DNA of 64,000 nucleotides, taken from CAZTHK01 sp964613215 (GTDB taxonomy: Bacteria > Krumholzibacteriota > Krumholzibacteriia > Krumholzibacteriales > CAZTHK01). The DNA is taken from positions 62,001 to 126,000 of the forward strand of contig CAZTHK010000002.1 in the NCBI GenBank assembly GCA_964613215.1, written 5' to 3'. Below are positions 50,967-60,791 of the stretch, piece after piece (the stretch's first letter is position 1; each line of letters opens with the position of its first letter). The position numbers and the translations under genes are program-made. The notes under the pieces are model-generated. The model searched no databases. It was not told where the DNA came from and saw only the letters and a program-made list of their open reading frames with translations.

Positions 50967-53900
50967 GTGAGTTTAAAGAAGTTGCAACTTGTTGGCTTTA
51001 AATCATTTATGTCCTCTGTTTCTCTCGATTTCAGGGATGGCATAACCTGTATTGTAGGCCCCAACGGATGTGGGAAGACCAACATTGTAGACGCGGTCAG
51101 ATGGGTCCTGGGGGAGCAAAGTGCTAAACAACTGCGCAGCAGTTCCATGGACAATATAATATTCAACGGTACCCAGGTGCACAAATCCATGGGATACGCC
51201 CGGGTTGAATTGACTGTAGGTAACCAGAGGGGTGTTTTCCCACTGGATTATTCGGAGATTTCCATCTCCAGGAAGGTGTACCGTTCCGGTATAAGTGAAT
51301 ATTTCATTAACAAGAACCCCTGCCGCCTCAAGGATATCAAGGAGCTCTTCGCCGATACCGGTACGGGCAGCCACTCTTATTCAGTTATCGAACAGGATAT
51401 GATCGATTATGTTCTCAATGATGCCCACGGGGATAGAAGGTTGATGTTCGAGGAAGCCTCCGGAATAGTAAAATACAGGATGAGGCGCGAGGAGGCTAAG
51501 AGAAAACTCAAACTTACCAGGAATGACCTGATCAGGCTGGAAGATATTCTGGAAGAACTGGGCAGGCAGGTTCGGTCCTTGAGATACCAGGTGGGTAAAG
51601 CAAGGCGATATAAGAGATTGAGAAATAAGGTGAGGGAATGGAGCCTTGCCCTGATAAGAGCTACCCTCTCCGATTATCTGGCCGGAAAGAGAGAGGCCGA
51701 AGCTGAACTGGCAGAAGTGGAGAGCATCACCCGTGATGAGGGGGCATCCCTGGGGGATATGGAGAGGGAACTGGAACAGAGGAAGATCGGTTTTGTCGAC
51801 ACCGAGAAGAATAAGACCGCCCTCCAGAATGAGCGGTATCAGCTGCGCCGCAGAATACAGAGTGCGGAAGAGAAGATTATACAATCAACAGAACGCAGAA
51901 ATCAGGCTGAACGGGTGATCAAGGTAGCCGGAAATGAAATTGAACAGGCCGGTTCCCGCCTGGCCATGATCGCTGAGGAGATATCAGGGATCGAAACGGG
52001 ACGGGAAGAGATAGTTAAGAAGGTCGATCTGGAGAGTGAGAGGGTGGAGAAGCTAACCGTTGAATTCCGCCGGGTTTGTGAGGAGATTAAGAAGGTAAAG
52101 GAAAAGGTTCTGGAGCTGAAACAGACCGAGCTGAATTTCATTCAGAATCAGGCCAGGGCCAAGAATAGTCTGGAACATTATGAGAAGACTCTGGAACAGC
52201 TCAACTCCAGAACTGCCGGGATAAGGGAGAAGATTGTGATGCTGGAGGAGGAGTGTGACCGGCTCTTCTCCCGGAGGAGTGAGGCTGAAGCAGATCTGTT
52301 AGGATGCGAAGCAGGATTGGAAGAAAGGGAAACACTCCGCGCAGAGTTGGAGAATGAGATGGACAGGGTGGACGGGGAGCTCAAAAAGAAGGAAGCACTC
52401 CTGTCTGAGGATAAAACCAAGCTGGCCAGACTGAACAGCAGATATGAACTGTACAAAAATATGGAAGAAAATTTTGAAGGATTTCCGCGGGGAGCCCGGG
52501 CGCTGCTTAAGAAGGGTGACCGGCGGGTCAGGGGTCCTCTGGCTGAACTTGTCAGGGTGGAGGAGAAATACCGTCCCGCCCTGGAAGCTGTCCTGGGAAG
52601 TGTGCAGGATAGTGTAGTGGTGAAAGATTTCCGGGGTGCCTGTGATCTGGTATCGGAACTGGCCGGCTCAAAGGGAGGAAGTGTTCACCTGCTTCCGGAA
52701 GATGTACCTTCGTCCGGCGGAGAGCCGGAGAGTGGAGGCGGATATACCGGTATGATCGGAAGGTTGGAGGATTTCGTGGAAGTGGAGGATTACGCCGGGG
52801 ATCTGGTTAAGGGCCTGATAGGAGAAACTTACCTTTTCGAGAGGGTGGAGGATGCTCTTCAGTTTATCTCGGATAGTCAGAGCCGGCAAGCGGGCGCTGT
52901 GACCCTGTCTGGTATTTTCATTAATGGTCACAGGGGAATTTACTTTGGAGGAACAGCTGATGAGGAGCTTTCCCTGCTGGGCCGTTCCGGTGAGATAGAA
53001 AGAATGGCCGGGAGGCTGAAGCGAATGTCCCGTAACGTCTCCGGTATGGAGGAGGAATGCAGGAAGTTAAGAGAAAGGGAGCAAAATCTGAAGTCCAGGC
53101 TGGGGGAGATTGAGAAGGAGTTGAACAGGATCAGGGAGGAACACTCCCGGAAGCGGGATAGCTTCCAGAAACTTGAGAGGGATTACATGATGAAGCGGGA
53201 GAAATGTGATCTTCTGCTTAATACGCTGGATGAGACAGAGAATTCAAGGATTGAGGTTCTCTCCAGAATGGAGGAGAGTAAACTGACTCTTCAGATGCAG
53301 CAGGCGGACGGGGAAACCGGGGAAAGTGCAGAGCTGGAGTCCAGGCTGGCTTCGTTGCAGGCGGACCGGGATGAACTGGAGTGCAGGCTGACTGATAAGA
53401 AGGTGGAGCTTGCCTCCCTGAGAGGACAGCTGGATAAGAAGGATGAAGAAATCCGGGGGCTCAGGGCCATGGATGAGCAGTTCAGTGAAAGAATAGAAAA
53501 CAGGAAGGAGGAAATTTCATCCTCCCGGGAGGAGTTGGAGAGGTTGGGTACAGAGATCGGGGAACAGAGAAAGATTGTGAAGAATATGCTGGAGGAGGAA
53601 CGCTCCCTCCATAAGGATCTGATGCAGTTAGAAGATGAAATGTCCGGGGAGCAGTCAGTGATATCCCGGCTGGAGGAGAAGATAAAGGAGAAAAGAACCC
53701 AGAGGGAGAATATCTTTGCCAGAGAGAATGAAATAAAGGGAAGATTGATATCCCTGGATACCAAGATGGGAGATCTTATCGATAAGGCCAGGGAGATGCA
53801 TCATCAGGATCTTTCCTGCTACATGGAAGGAAAGGAGATACCCCTCTCCGAAGAGGAGATGTCGGTCACCGGGGAGATGCTGGAGGTAACCAGGGAGAAG

Positions 53901-54572
53901 ATGCATAAGCTGGAACCAGTGAATATGGCGGCGGTGGAGGAGTATGAAGAGAAGAAGGAACGTTACGATTTTCTGCTTTCCCAGAAGGAGGACCTGGAGA
54001 ATGCCCGGGATGAACTGGAGGAAGCCATAAGGAAGATCAACCGGAGGGCTAGAAAGAAATTTACCCAGACCTTCGAAGTGGTGAAGGAATACTTCAAAGA
54101 GACCTTTGAGGTGTTGTTCGAGGGGGGCGAGGCCAGGCTTGCACTGGATGAAGGCAGCGATCCTCTGGAGGGGGATATCCTGATATCAGCCCGCCCCAGG
54201 GGGAAGAAGATGCATGATGTATCATCACTCTCCGGAGGGGAGCGTGCTCTCACCGCTCTGGCACTTCTGTTCGCCCTTTACAAGGCCAAACCCAGTCCCT
54301 TCTGTATACTGGATGAGGTGGATGCCGCACTGGATGAAGCCAATATTCAGCGTTTTGTCCGTATGCTGAAGAAGTTTCAGGAAGAAACCCAGTTCATAGT
54401 TATTACCCACAACAAGGGCACCATGGAGATAGCGGATAAACTGTACGGAGTTACCATGGAGGAGAGGGGAGTTTCCACGGTAGTGTCGGTCAATGTTTCC
54501 GATATCGAGAAGATGATCGATGATAGTGGAGGGGGACGGAGGGATGAGATGGTAGAATCCGGTTTATCCTAG
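50967..54572 (+). CDS. smc: chromosome segregation protein SMC
   Basis: A 1201-residue condensin subunit. The head has VGFKSF and Walker A GPNGCGKTNIVDAVRWVLGE (about 32-51); two long coiled coils flank a hinge at about 505-680 (GFPRGARALLKKG to IFINGHRGIYFGG). The C-terminal head has the signature LSGGERALTALALLFALY and Walker B FCILDEVDAALDEAN. The start is GTG at 50967 with GAAGGGAGAG before it. ftsY follows within 25 bases, a common pairing. Confidence 0.97.
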   Translation: MSLKKLQLVGFKSFMSSVSLDFRDGITCIVGPNGCGKTNIVDAVRWVLGEQSAKQLRSSSMDNIIFNGTQVHKSMGYARVELTVGNQRGVFPLDYSEISISRKVYRSGISEYFINKNPCRLKDIKELFADTGTGSHSYSVIEQDMIDYVLNDAHGDRRLMFEEASGIVKYRMRREEAKRKLKLTRNDLIRLEDILEELGRQVRSLRYQVGKARRYKRLRNKVREWSLALIRATLSDYLAGKREAEAELAEVESITRDEGASLGDMERELEQRKIGFVDTEKNKTALQNERYQLRRRIQSAEEKIIQSTERRNQAERVIKVAGNEIEQAGSRLAMIAEEISGIETGREEIVKKVDLESERVEKLTVEFRRVCEEIKKVKEKVLELKQTELNFIQNQARAKNSLEHYEKTLEQLNSRTAGIREKIVMLEEECDRLFSRRSEAEADLLGCEAGLEERETLRAELENEMDRVDGELKKKEALLSEDKTKLARLNSRYELYKNMEENFEGFPRGARALLKKGDRRVRGPLAELVRVEEKYRPALEAVLGSVQDSVVVKDFRGACDLVSELAGSKGGSVHLLPEDVPSSGGEPESGGGYTGMIGRLEDFVEVEDYAGDLVKGLIGETYLFERVEDALQFISDSQSRQAGAVTLSGIFINGHRGIYFGGTADEELSLLGRSGEIERMAGRLKRMSRNVSGMEEECRKLREREQNLKSRLGEIEKELNRIREEHSRKRDSFQKLERDYMMKREKCDLLLNTLDETENSRIEVLSRMEESKLTLQMQQADGETGESAELESRLASLQADRDELECRLTDKKVELASLRGQLDKKDEEIRGLRAMDEQFSERIENRKEEISSSREELERLGTEIGEQRKIVKNMLEEERSLHKDLMQLEDEMSGEQSVISRLEEKIKEKRTQRENIFARENEIKGRLISLDTKMGDLIDKAREMHHQDLSCYMEGKEIPLSEEEMSVTGEMLEVTREKMHKLEPVNMAAVEEYEEKKERYDFLLSQKEDLENARDELEEAIRKINRRARKKFTQTFEVVKEYFKETFEVLFEGGEARLALDEGSDPLEGDILISARPRGKKMHDVSSLSGGERALTALALLFALYKAKPSPFCILDEVDAALDEANIQRFVRMLKKFQEETQFIVITHNKGTMEIADKLYGVTMEERGVSTVVSVNVSDIEKMIDDSGGGRRDEMVESGLS

Positions 54573-54595
54573 AACCATTCAGGACAGATTGTTCC

Positions 54596-55507
54596 ATGAA
54601 CCAGTTTATAGATGGATTAAGGAAAACCAAGGAGCGGCTGCTTAACCCCCTCCGGGATATCTTTGCTTCCGGTGCCGGGAAGAAGGAACTGCTGGAAGAG
54701 GTGGAGGAGGTACTCCTGTCGGCTGATATGGGTATAGAGGCTTCCGAGCGTATAATCCGCAAATTGGATGACAAGCTGAGCCGGGGAAGCTTTACCGGGG
54801 ATGAGTGTATGGAACTGCTGAGGAAGGATCTGATGGAGGTTGTATCTGAAGCGCCCGAACCGGCCCGGGTTGAAGGGAAGCCCGTTGTTATAGTTATGGT
54901 GGGAGTAAACGGGGTGGGCAAAACATCCACCATAGGAAAGCTGGCCTACAGGTACAGCAGGAAAGGGAAGAAGGTTCTGCTGGCGGCCTGTGATACCTTC
55001 CGGGCTGCTGCTATCGAGCAGCTGGAGCTTTGGGGTGAAAGGGCGGATGTGCCGGTGGTACGGCAGGGGATGGGATCTGATCCGGCAGCGGTTGCCTTCG
55101 ATGCGGTTCGATCGGCCATAAGCCGGGATATGGATGTGGTGATTATAGACACTGCAGGCCGCCTTCACACCAAACGTAATTTGATGAATGAGCTGCGCAA
55201 GGTGGTGAAGGTGGTGTCCGGGATCAATCAGGATGCTGTGGTAGAATCATGGCTGGTTCTGGATGCCAATATGGGACAGAACACCATTAGACAGGCCGAA
55301 GCCTTTGTGGAATCCCTTCCCGTGACCGGCATTGTTCTGGCCAAATTGGACAGTACGGCCAAGGGGGGAGCCATTATTCCCATTCAGCAGAAACTGGGTG
55401 TGCCGGTTCTGTACGTTGGGGTGGGTGAGAAGATCGAAGATCTACAGCCCTTTGACCGGGAAGAATTCGTTGCCGCTATTACTGATAAAACCGAATCCAT
55501 GGAATAG
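54596..55507 (+). CDS. ftsY: signal recognition particle receptor FtsY
   Basis: 303 residues, the short form without a long acidic domain. The N domain is followed by the G domain: GVNGVGKTSTIGKLA, the G2 segment DTFRAAAIEQL, G3 DTAGRLHTK, and G4 KLDSTAKGGAI. It receives ribosome-SRP complexes at the membrane; the SRP RNA is at 13100. It lies directly after smc. Confidence 0.96.
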   Translation: MNQFIDGLRKTKERLLNPLRDIFASGAGKKELLEEVEEVLLSADMGIEASERIIRKLDDKLSRGSFTGDECMELLRKDLMEVVSEAPEPARVEGKPVVIVMVGVNGVGKTSTIGKLAYRYSRKGKKVLLAACDTFRAAAIEQLELWGERADVPVVRQGMGSDPAAVAFDAVRSAISRDMDVVIIDTAGRLHTKRNLMNELRKVVKVVSGINQDAVVESWLVLDANMGQNTIRQAEAFVESLPVTGIVLAKLDSTAKGGAIIPIQQKLGVPVLYVGVGEKIEDLQPFDREEFVAAITDKTESME

Positions 55508-55647
55508 AATAGAGTAGAACTGCCTCTCCCCTTTCAGTTACCTTGATACATTCAGAAAGTAACAACCCGGTCCGGCAGAATTATATTACCATTAACATTT
55601 TATTCAGCGGGAACAAGGTTATGAATTAACCGACTATAACTTTATGT

Positions 55648-55674
55648 TAAATATTTTTTCGGCTCTGACGATAT
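55648..55674 (+). promoter_or_regulatory. candidate sigma-28 (FliA) promoter of the chemoreceptor gene
   Basis: TAAATATT (55648-55655), exactly 11 bases, GACGATAT (55667-55674). Against the flagellar consensus TAAAGTTT-N11-GCCGATAA this is 6 of 8 in each half. It lies about 40 bases before the chemoreceptor start, and chemoreceptors are classic FliA targets. Confidence 0.5.
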
Positions 55675-55713
55675 CAACAGTAAGAAGGAATATGTCACCG
55701 GAAGGGCCGGATC

Positions 55714-57180
55714 ATGAGGAGCATGTTTTATTTCCATTCCATAAGGACCAAACTGGTAATAGCGATGGTTTTTACCCTGGTTCTGATTATGCTGTCCACC
55801 ACCATGTTCAACGAATCCCAGTACCGGAAGATGGCTATGAACGGGTTGAAGGACAAACTTACCGATATGTCCCGGATAATAGCTTTCAACATTTCAGCCA
55901 GCCTGGAATTCAAGGATCATGATACCACCATGGAGACTCTGAATTCGATGAAGGGAATGAGAGAGCTCATTGCTATAACTATATATGATGATAAGGGAGA
56001 GATATTCGCCAATTACTGCACCACCGAAGGCGAAAAGCTGGTTCCTCTGAATGAGCCGGAAGAACCGGGCAGGGTGGAGGTGCTGGAAATAGACAATGGC
56101 TACCGGGTTTACAAGACTGTTCTGTATGACCAGGAGGTGTTGGGGACCCTGGCTGCGGAGGTTACCCTGGAGTATCTTCACGCTACCCTGAAGAAGAATA
56201 TGATGATAAACTACTCCGTGATAGGGTTGATGATACTGGCAATGGCGGTGGCTACTATTCTTTTCAGCAACAACTTTATCAAACCCATATTGAAACTGAG
56301 GGATTTCGCCCAGACCATAGCCCATGGTGATTTCACTGTGAGAATGGATGTTCATTCCGAAGATGAACTGGGTGAACTCACCAGTTCGATTAACATAATG
56401 GCAAACGATATGAGCCTGGCTCTTCAGCAGGTAGTGGATGCCAGCGAGAAGGTATCCAAGTCATCCTCCAGCCTGTCTAATACCTCTCAGCATGTTACCA
56501 CCACCACTGAGGAGATAAGTGTAAATACCAGACAGATAACCGAAAATTCGATTCAGGCTGCCAAGAAATCCAAGCAGGCCATGGATTCCGCCATGAGTGG
56601 AGAGGGTGTTGTTGACAGGGCGGTGGATCGAATGGGGCAGATTACCCAGAAGATCGAGAATTCCGCAGTCAAGATGGGAGAACTGGGCAAGTCATCTCAG
56701 GAGATAGGTGTAATCGTCAATGTTATTGACGAAATCGCCGACCAGACCAACCTGCTGGCGCTTAATGCAGCCATTGAAGCGGCCAGGGCGGGAGAGCAGG
56801 GGAAGGGTTTCTCCGTGGTAGCGGACGAGATTCGGAAATTGGCGGAGAGGACCGTTCAGGCTACCAAGGAGATCTCAGAGAAGATCGAATCAATTCAGAA
56901 GGATACCGAGGTTACCGTAATCTCCATGAAAGAAAATGTTAAAGAAGTCAAAAGCGGCTCTGAGCTGGCCAACGAGGCAGGTTCAGCCCTCTCTGAGATA
57001 AGGGAGTTGATTACCGGGTCCAGTGAGATGATACAGCAGATAGCGGATGCGGCCAGCGAGCATCTGGCGGTGACCGAAAGTATGACCAACAGTGTGGAAG
57101 AAACCATGAAGGAAGCTCAAAAGCTGGATGAGATGTCGGAGAACCTTCAGCAGATAGTAAGCAAGTTCAAAATACTATGA
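55714..57180 (+). CDS. methyl-accepting chemotaxis protein
   Basis: 488 residues: helix 1 (about 12-28, LVIAMVFTLVLIMLS), a periplasmic sensor of about 125 residues, helix 2 (about 166-187), HAMP (NNFIKPILKLRDFAQTIAHGD) and the cytoplasmic signalling domain with the highly conserved hairpin IDEIADQTNLLALNAAIEAA and GKGFSVVADEIRKLAERT. The sensor resembles the small CHASE8-like type; the ligand is unknown. No CheA/CheW genes are nearby. A putative FliA promoter precedes it. Confidence 0.95.
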   Translation: MRSMFYFHSIRTKLVIAMVFTLVLIMLSTTMFNESQYRKMAMNGLKDKLTDMSRIIAFNISASLEFKDHDTTMETLNSMKGMRELIAITIYDDKGEIFANYCTTEGEKLVPLNEPEEPGRVEVLEIDNGYRVYKTVLYDQEVLGTLAAEVTLEYLHATLKKNMMINYSVIGLMILAMAVATILFSNNFIKPILKLRDFAQTIAHGDFTVRMDVHSEDELGELTSSINIMANDMSLALQQVVDASEKVSKSSSSLSNTSQHVTTTTEEISVNTRQITENSIQAAKKSKQAMDSAMSGEGVVDRAVDRMGQITQKIENSAVKMGELGKSSQEIGVIVNVIDEIADQTNLLALNAAIEAARAGEQGKGFSVVADEIRKLAERTVQATKEISEKIESIQKDTEVTVISMKENVKEVKSGSELANEAGSALSEIRELITGSSEMIQQIADAASEHLAVTESMTNSVEETMKEAQKLDEMSENLQQIVSKFKIL

Positions 57181-57290
57181 TAAGTCCCCGCCGGTTATCA
57201 AATTCTGTTCGATGAAATTCCGTAAATATCAATCCGTTTGCACCAAAAAATTATATGACCAGAGCAGGGATAAATAAAATTAAGGCTCTG

Positions 57291-57325
57291 GACAGGTCGC
57301 TCCGATTATAGGCCTGTCTGATTTT
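57291..57325 (+). terminator. possible terminator after the chemoreceptor gene
   Basis: GACAGG (57291-57296) and CCTGTC (57313-57318) with a 16-base loop, followed by TGATTTTT. Moderate. Confidence 0.4.
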
Positions 57326-57369
57326 TGTCATCCCCTTTAAAAATCATATAGACTCCGGGCTTCTATTGC

Positions 57370-57399
57370 TTGACACGGGCGGTACGGGTTGATTAATAT
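57370..57399 (+). promoter_or_regulatory. promoter of the riboflavin operon
   Basis: Perfect TTGACA (57370-57375), 18-base spacer, TAATAT (57394-57399). It stands about 95 bases before the FMN riboswitch. Confidence 0.6.
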
Positions 57400-57500
57400 A
57401 TATGAGTCGAATGAACTCAGGCCCGGACTTATTTCCGGTTGAATCAGGTGGTATGGGGTTGACGGGGTGTTAAAGTCCCGGCCGGTGTTCAGATTCAAGA

Positions 57501-57641
57501 GCCTTCGGGGCGGGGTGGAAGTCCCCACCGGCGGTTAAAGTCCGCGAGTGAATAGAGCAAACGTCCTTCCGGGATGAGGACTCTGTTCATTGACCCGGTG
57601 GAACTCCGGGACCGACAGTGAAAGTCTGGATGGGAGAAGGT
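57501..57641 (+). promoter_or_regulatory. FMN riboswitch (RFN element)
   Basis: The conserved parts appear in order: CTTCGGGGCGGGGTGGAAG, TCCCCACCGGCGGTTAAAG, TCCGCGAG, then GACCCGGTGGAACTCCGGG, ACCGACAGTGAAAGTCTGG and ATGGGAGAAGG. The closing stem P1 is GCCTTC (57501-57506) with GAAGGT (57636-57641). Binding FMN would turn down the rib genes that follow. Downstream, CCCGAAG (57704-57710) can pair with CTTCGGG (57503-57509), taking over the 5' strand of P1, so an alternative fold is available. Confidence 0.95.
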
Positions 57642-57745
57642 AACAGAAGCAAGATTACCCTCCTGCGCGTAATGCGTAAACGGCTTTCCTGATAATTGCT
57701 TGTCCCGAAGAATGGCAGTCACGGTGTAACGGGGATGAATCTGTT

Positions 57746-58921
57746 TTGTCCGGAGAAGACCATAAATATATTCAAAGGGCCCACCACCTGGCCACCAGGG
57801 GTGCGGGTATCACCTTTCCCAATCCCATGGTGGGTGCGGTTATAGTCAAGGACGGAGCCATAGTGGGAGAGGGTTATCACCGGGGGGCAGGGGAGAGCCA
57901 TGCCGAGGTTATTGCTATCCGGGAGGCCGGGGATAAAGCCGCGGGAAGCACCCTGTATCTGAATCTGGAGCCGTGCTGCCACTATGGCAAAACCCCTCCC
58001 TGCACTGATGCTATCATAGAGGCGGGGATAAGGAGAGTGGTGTTTAGCATATACGATCCCGATGAGAGGGTAAGGGGAAGGGGGGCCGGGATACTTCGAG
58101 ATTCCGGGGTAGAGGTGACTGCCGGTTTGAGAGCGGAGGAAGCCCTGCAACTCAACCTGGCTTATGTTCACCGTAATATCACCGGCAGAACATTCATTAC
58201 CCTTAAGGTGGCATCCACGCTGAACGGCCATCTCACCATCCGGGGGAGAAGATGGTTGACCGGTATAGAATCCCGGAAGAGAAGTCATTATTTCAGAAAT
58301 TTTTCTCATGCTATTGCAGTAGGCATAGGTACCATGAATAAGGATATGCCCAGACTGGATCGCAGAATGGGGGGGATGGGATTGCCTCCCCCTTTAAGAA
58401 TAGTGCTGGATAGCGGTCTGAAATTCCCTCCCGGTTACAGATGGTTGAAGGAGGGGGAAAGGGTGATAATTTATTGCCGGGAGGATGTTGATGCGAAGCG
58501 GGTCGATCTTCTTGCCGGGGCGGGTGCGGAGGTAGTGAAGATCCCATACGGAGAGGGGGGATTGGATCTTAACAGTTGGAGAGACGATATAAGTGAAAGG
58601 GGGATAATATCGGTTATGGTGGAGGGAGGTGGCAGGTTAGCCACTTCATTGTTGAGAGAGGGGATGTTGGACAGATTTATTATATTCTATGCTCCGCTGG
58701 TTTCAGGCCGTGATCAGGTGTCGTGGTTTGACCGGGAGGAAAAGCCCGGTTGGGTTGAAGAGGACGGACTGATAATAAGAGGACTGGAGAAACTGGAAGA
58801 TGATTTCTGCGTGATATATGACCGCGCCGGAATAGACTCTTATCTGGAAATGTTAACCGAGGGGGAACCGGGTGTTTACCGGTTTGATAACTGCAACAGC
58901 CGGAGTGGTGTCACTGAGTAG
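57746..58921 (+). CDS. ribD: bifunctional riboflavin biosynthesis deaminase/reductase
   Basis: 391 residues. The N-terminal deaminase has HAEVIAI and PCCHYGKTPPC; the C-terminal reductase has KVASTLNGHL, VMVEGGGRLATSLL and related segments. It carries out the second and third steps from GTP to lumazine. The only sensible start is TTG at 57746 (MSGEDHKYIQRA), with GGGGATG a little far upstream; an ATG at 57735 is out of frame. The 3' end overlaps ribE by 50 bases. Confidence 0.95.
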   Translation: MSGEDHKYIQRAHHLATRGAGITFPNPMVGAVIVKDGAIVGEGYHRGAGESHAEVIAIREAGDKAAGSTLYLNLEPCCHYGKTPPCTDAIIEAGIRRVVFSIYDPDERVRGRGAGILRDSGVEVTAGLRAEEALQLNLAYVHRNITGRTFITLKVASTLNGHLTIRGRRWLTGIESRKRSHYFRNFSHAIAVGIGTMNKDMPRLDRRMGGMGLPPPLRIVLDSGLKFPPGYRWLKEGERVIIYCREDVDAKRVDLLAGAGAEVVKIPYGEGGLDLNSWRDDISERGIISVMVEGGGRLATSLLREGMLDRFIIFYAPLVSGRDQVSWFDREEKPGWVEEDGLIIRGLEKLEDDFCVIYDRAGIDSYLEMLTEGEPGVYRFDNCNSRSGVTE

Positions 58922-59465
58922 AAACTCAAGGGGGGCCACTCTGAGGTTAGAGGGGGATATCGATGATCCCCGGGTGGGGGAGAGTATCTCCATAAACGGA
59001 GTATGCCAGACAGTGTCTTCATGCCGGGGAAGGGTAGTCAGCTTTGATGTACTTCCGGAAACCCTGAGGGTTACCAATCTGGGGGGATTGAAATCGGGAG
59101 ATCTGGTGAATATAGAGAGAGCTCTGAGAGCTGATTCCAGGCTGGGGGGGCACATCGTAAACGGACATATCGACGGAGTGGGCAGGATAGCAGAAATATG
59201 CAGGAACCCCCTGGGTCTGGAGATTGATGTGGATAGGGATCTGTCACGGTACATAGTGGCTAAGGGACCGGTGGCGTTAGATGGAATAAGCCTTACCGTG
59301 GGGCCGGACCCTGAGGAGAACAGGTTCAGAGTCTATATAATTCCCCATACCTGGGAAAATACAAATTTGAAGAAAGCGGTGAGAGGAAAAGAGGTAAATA
59401 TTGAGGTTGATATTATTGCCAAGTATGTTAAAAAGTTTATTTATTCCGGGGGTGACCAGAAGTGA
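58872..59465 (+). CDS. ribE: riboflavin synthase, alpha chain
   Basis: 197 residues with the duplicated lumazine-binding domain: MFTGLI start, SISINGVCQTV, FDVLPETLRVTNLG, then the second copy GGHIVNGHIDGVG, LDGISLTV, PHTWENTNL. It starts with GTG at 58872, 50 bases inside ribD, where GAGGGGGAA acts as ribosome binding site. Confidence 0.95.
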   Translation: MFTGLITATAGVVSLSRNSRGATLRLEGDIDDPRVGESISINGVCQTVSSCRGRVVSFDVLPETLRVTNLGGLKSGDLVNIERALRADSRLGGHIVNGHIDGVGRIAEICRNPLGLEIDVDRDLSRYIVAKGPVALDGISLTVGPDPEENRFRVYIIPHTWENTNLKKAVRGKEVNIEVDIIAKYVKKFIYSGGDQK

Positions 59466-60733
59466 GTATTTTCAGCAGTATAGAGGAGGCTATCAAGGAT
59501 ATCAGGAGGGGCAGAATGGTAGTGGTGGTTGATGATGAGGAGAGGGAGAATGAGGGGGATATCATTATGGCTGCGGAGAAGGTGGACCGGGAGAAGATTA
59601 ATTTTATCGCCACCCACGCCAGGGGACTGATATGTGTGGCTCTGGAAGGTGACCGGCTGGACCAGCTCAGACTGGATATGATGGTCAGGGAGAACACCGC
59701 CAAGATGTCTACTCCCTTTACCGTCTCAGTGGATGCCAGAGAGGGAACCACCACCGGCATATCAGCCGCCGACCGGGCTGTTACTGTAAAGACGCTTATA
59801 GACAGTGATACCACTCCGGAGGATCTGGCACGTCCCGGACACATTTTCCCTCTCAGAGCGGCCAGGGGGGGAGTATTGAGAAGAGCGGGACATACCGAGG
59901 CTGCGGTGGATCTGGCCAGACTGGCGGGTTTATACCCCGCCGGAGTTTTATGCGAGATTATGGCCAGGGATGGTTCCATGGCCCGGGTTCCCCAGCTGAA
60001 GGAATTTGCCGAGCAATTTGGTTTGAAGATGATAACCATATATGATCTGATCGGGTATCGCCGCAGAAACGAAACCCTGGTTAGGCAGAGAGCGCATACT
60101 ACTCTCCCCACCAAATACGGAGAGTTCAAGCTTATTGCCTACCAGGGAATACTGGACAGTTCGGAGAGTGTGGCCCTGGTGATGGGAGAACCATGGGAGG
60201 AGGAAAGCTGCCTGGTGAGGGTTCATTCCCAGTGTCTCACCGGGGATGTGTTCGGTTCCCTGCGGTGTGACTGCGGTGAGCAGCTCCATAAATCGATGGA
60301 AAAGATAAGCCGGGCGGGGAGCGGAGTTGTTCTTTATATTCAGCAGGAGGGTAGGGGAATAGGACTGATCAACAAGATCAGGGCGTATGCCCTTCAGGAC
60401 TGTGGCAGGGATACCGTGGAAGCCAATGAGGAGCTGGGATTCCCGCCCGATTTGCGCGATTACGGTATAGGAGCTCAGATCCTGGCGGATCTCGGACTGC
60501 ATAAGATAAGATTGCTTACCAATAACCCCCGCAAGGTAGTGGGTTTGAAGGCCTATGGCCTGGAGATCATAGAGAGGGTTTCCCTGGAGATACCACCCAA
60601 CCGGAAGAATTTTAAATACCTGTCCACCAAGCGGGATAAGCTGGGGCATCTGTTTTTCAACCTGGATTCCCCCTCCCCTGATAAATGCGGCAAGTTCGGC
60701 GAAGGGGGATTGACTAATGCCGGCAAGGATTAA
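59462..60733 (+). CDS. ribBA: 3,4-dihydroxy-2-butanone 4-phosphate synthase / GTP cyclohydrolase II
   Basis: 423 residues. The RibB half has VVVVDDEERENEGDI, TPFTVSVDAREGTTTGIS and RAGHTEAAVDL; the RibA half has VRVHSQCLTGDVFGSLRCDCGEQL cut over its zinc cysteines, QQEGRGIGL and LLTNNPRKV. Both catalytic sets look complete. The GTG start overlaps the ribE stop (GTGA). The last ~20 residues (SPDKCGKFGEGG) are an extra tail. Confidence 0.96.
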   Translation: MSIFSSIEEAIKDIRRGRMVVVVDDEERENEGDIIMAAEKVDREKINFIATHARGLICVALEGDRLDQLRLDMMVRENTAKMSTPFTVSVDAREGTTTGISAADRAVTVKTLIDSDTTPEDLARPGHIFPLRAARGGVLRRAGHTEAAVDLARLAGLYPAGVLCEIMARDGSMARVPQLKEFAEQFGLKMITIYDLIGYRRRNETLVRQRAHTTLPTKYGEFKLIAYQGILDSSESVALVMGEPWEEESCLVRVHSQCLTGDVFGSLRCDCGEQLHKSMEKISRAGSGVVLYIQQEGRGIGLINKIRAYALQDCGRDTVEANEELGFPPDLRDYGIGAQILADLGLHKIRLLTNNPRKVVGLKAYGLEIIERVSLEIPPNRKNFKYLSTKRDKLGHLFFNLDSPSPDKCGKFGEGGLTNAGKD

Positions 60734-60791
60734 TCCGGCGGGCTATTTTTAATCAATAGAGAAAGGGAACTGTTAACAGAAGGAGTAAATA

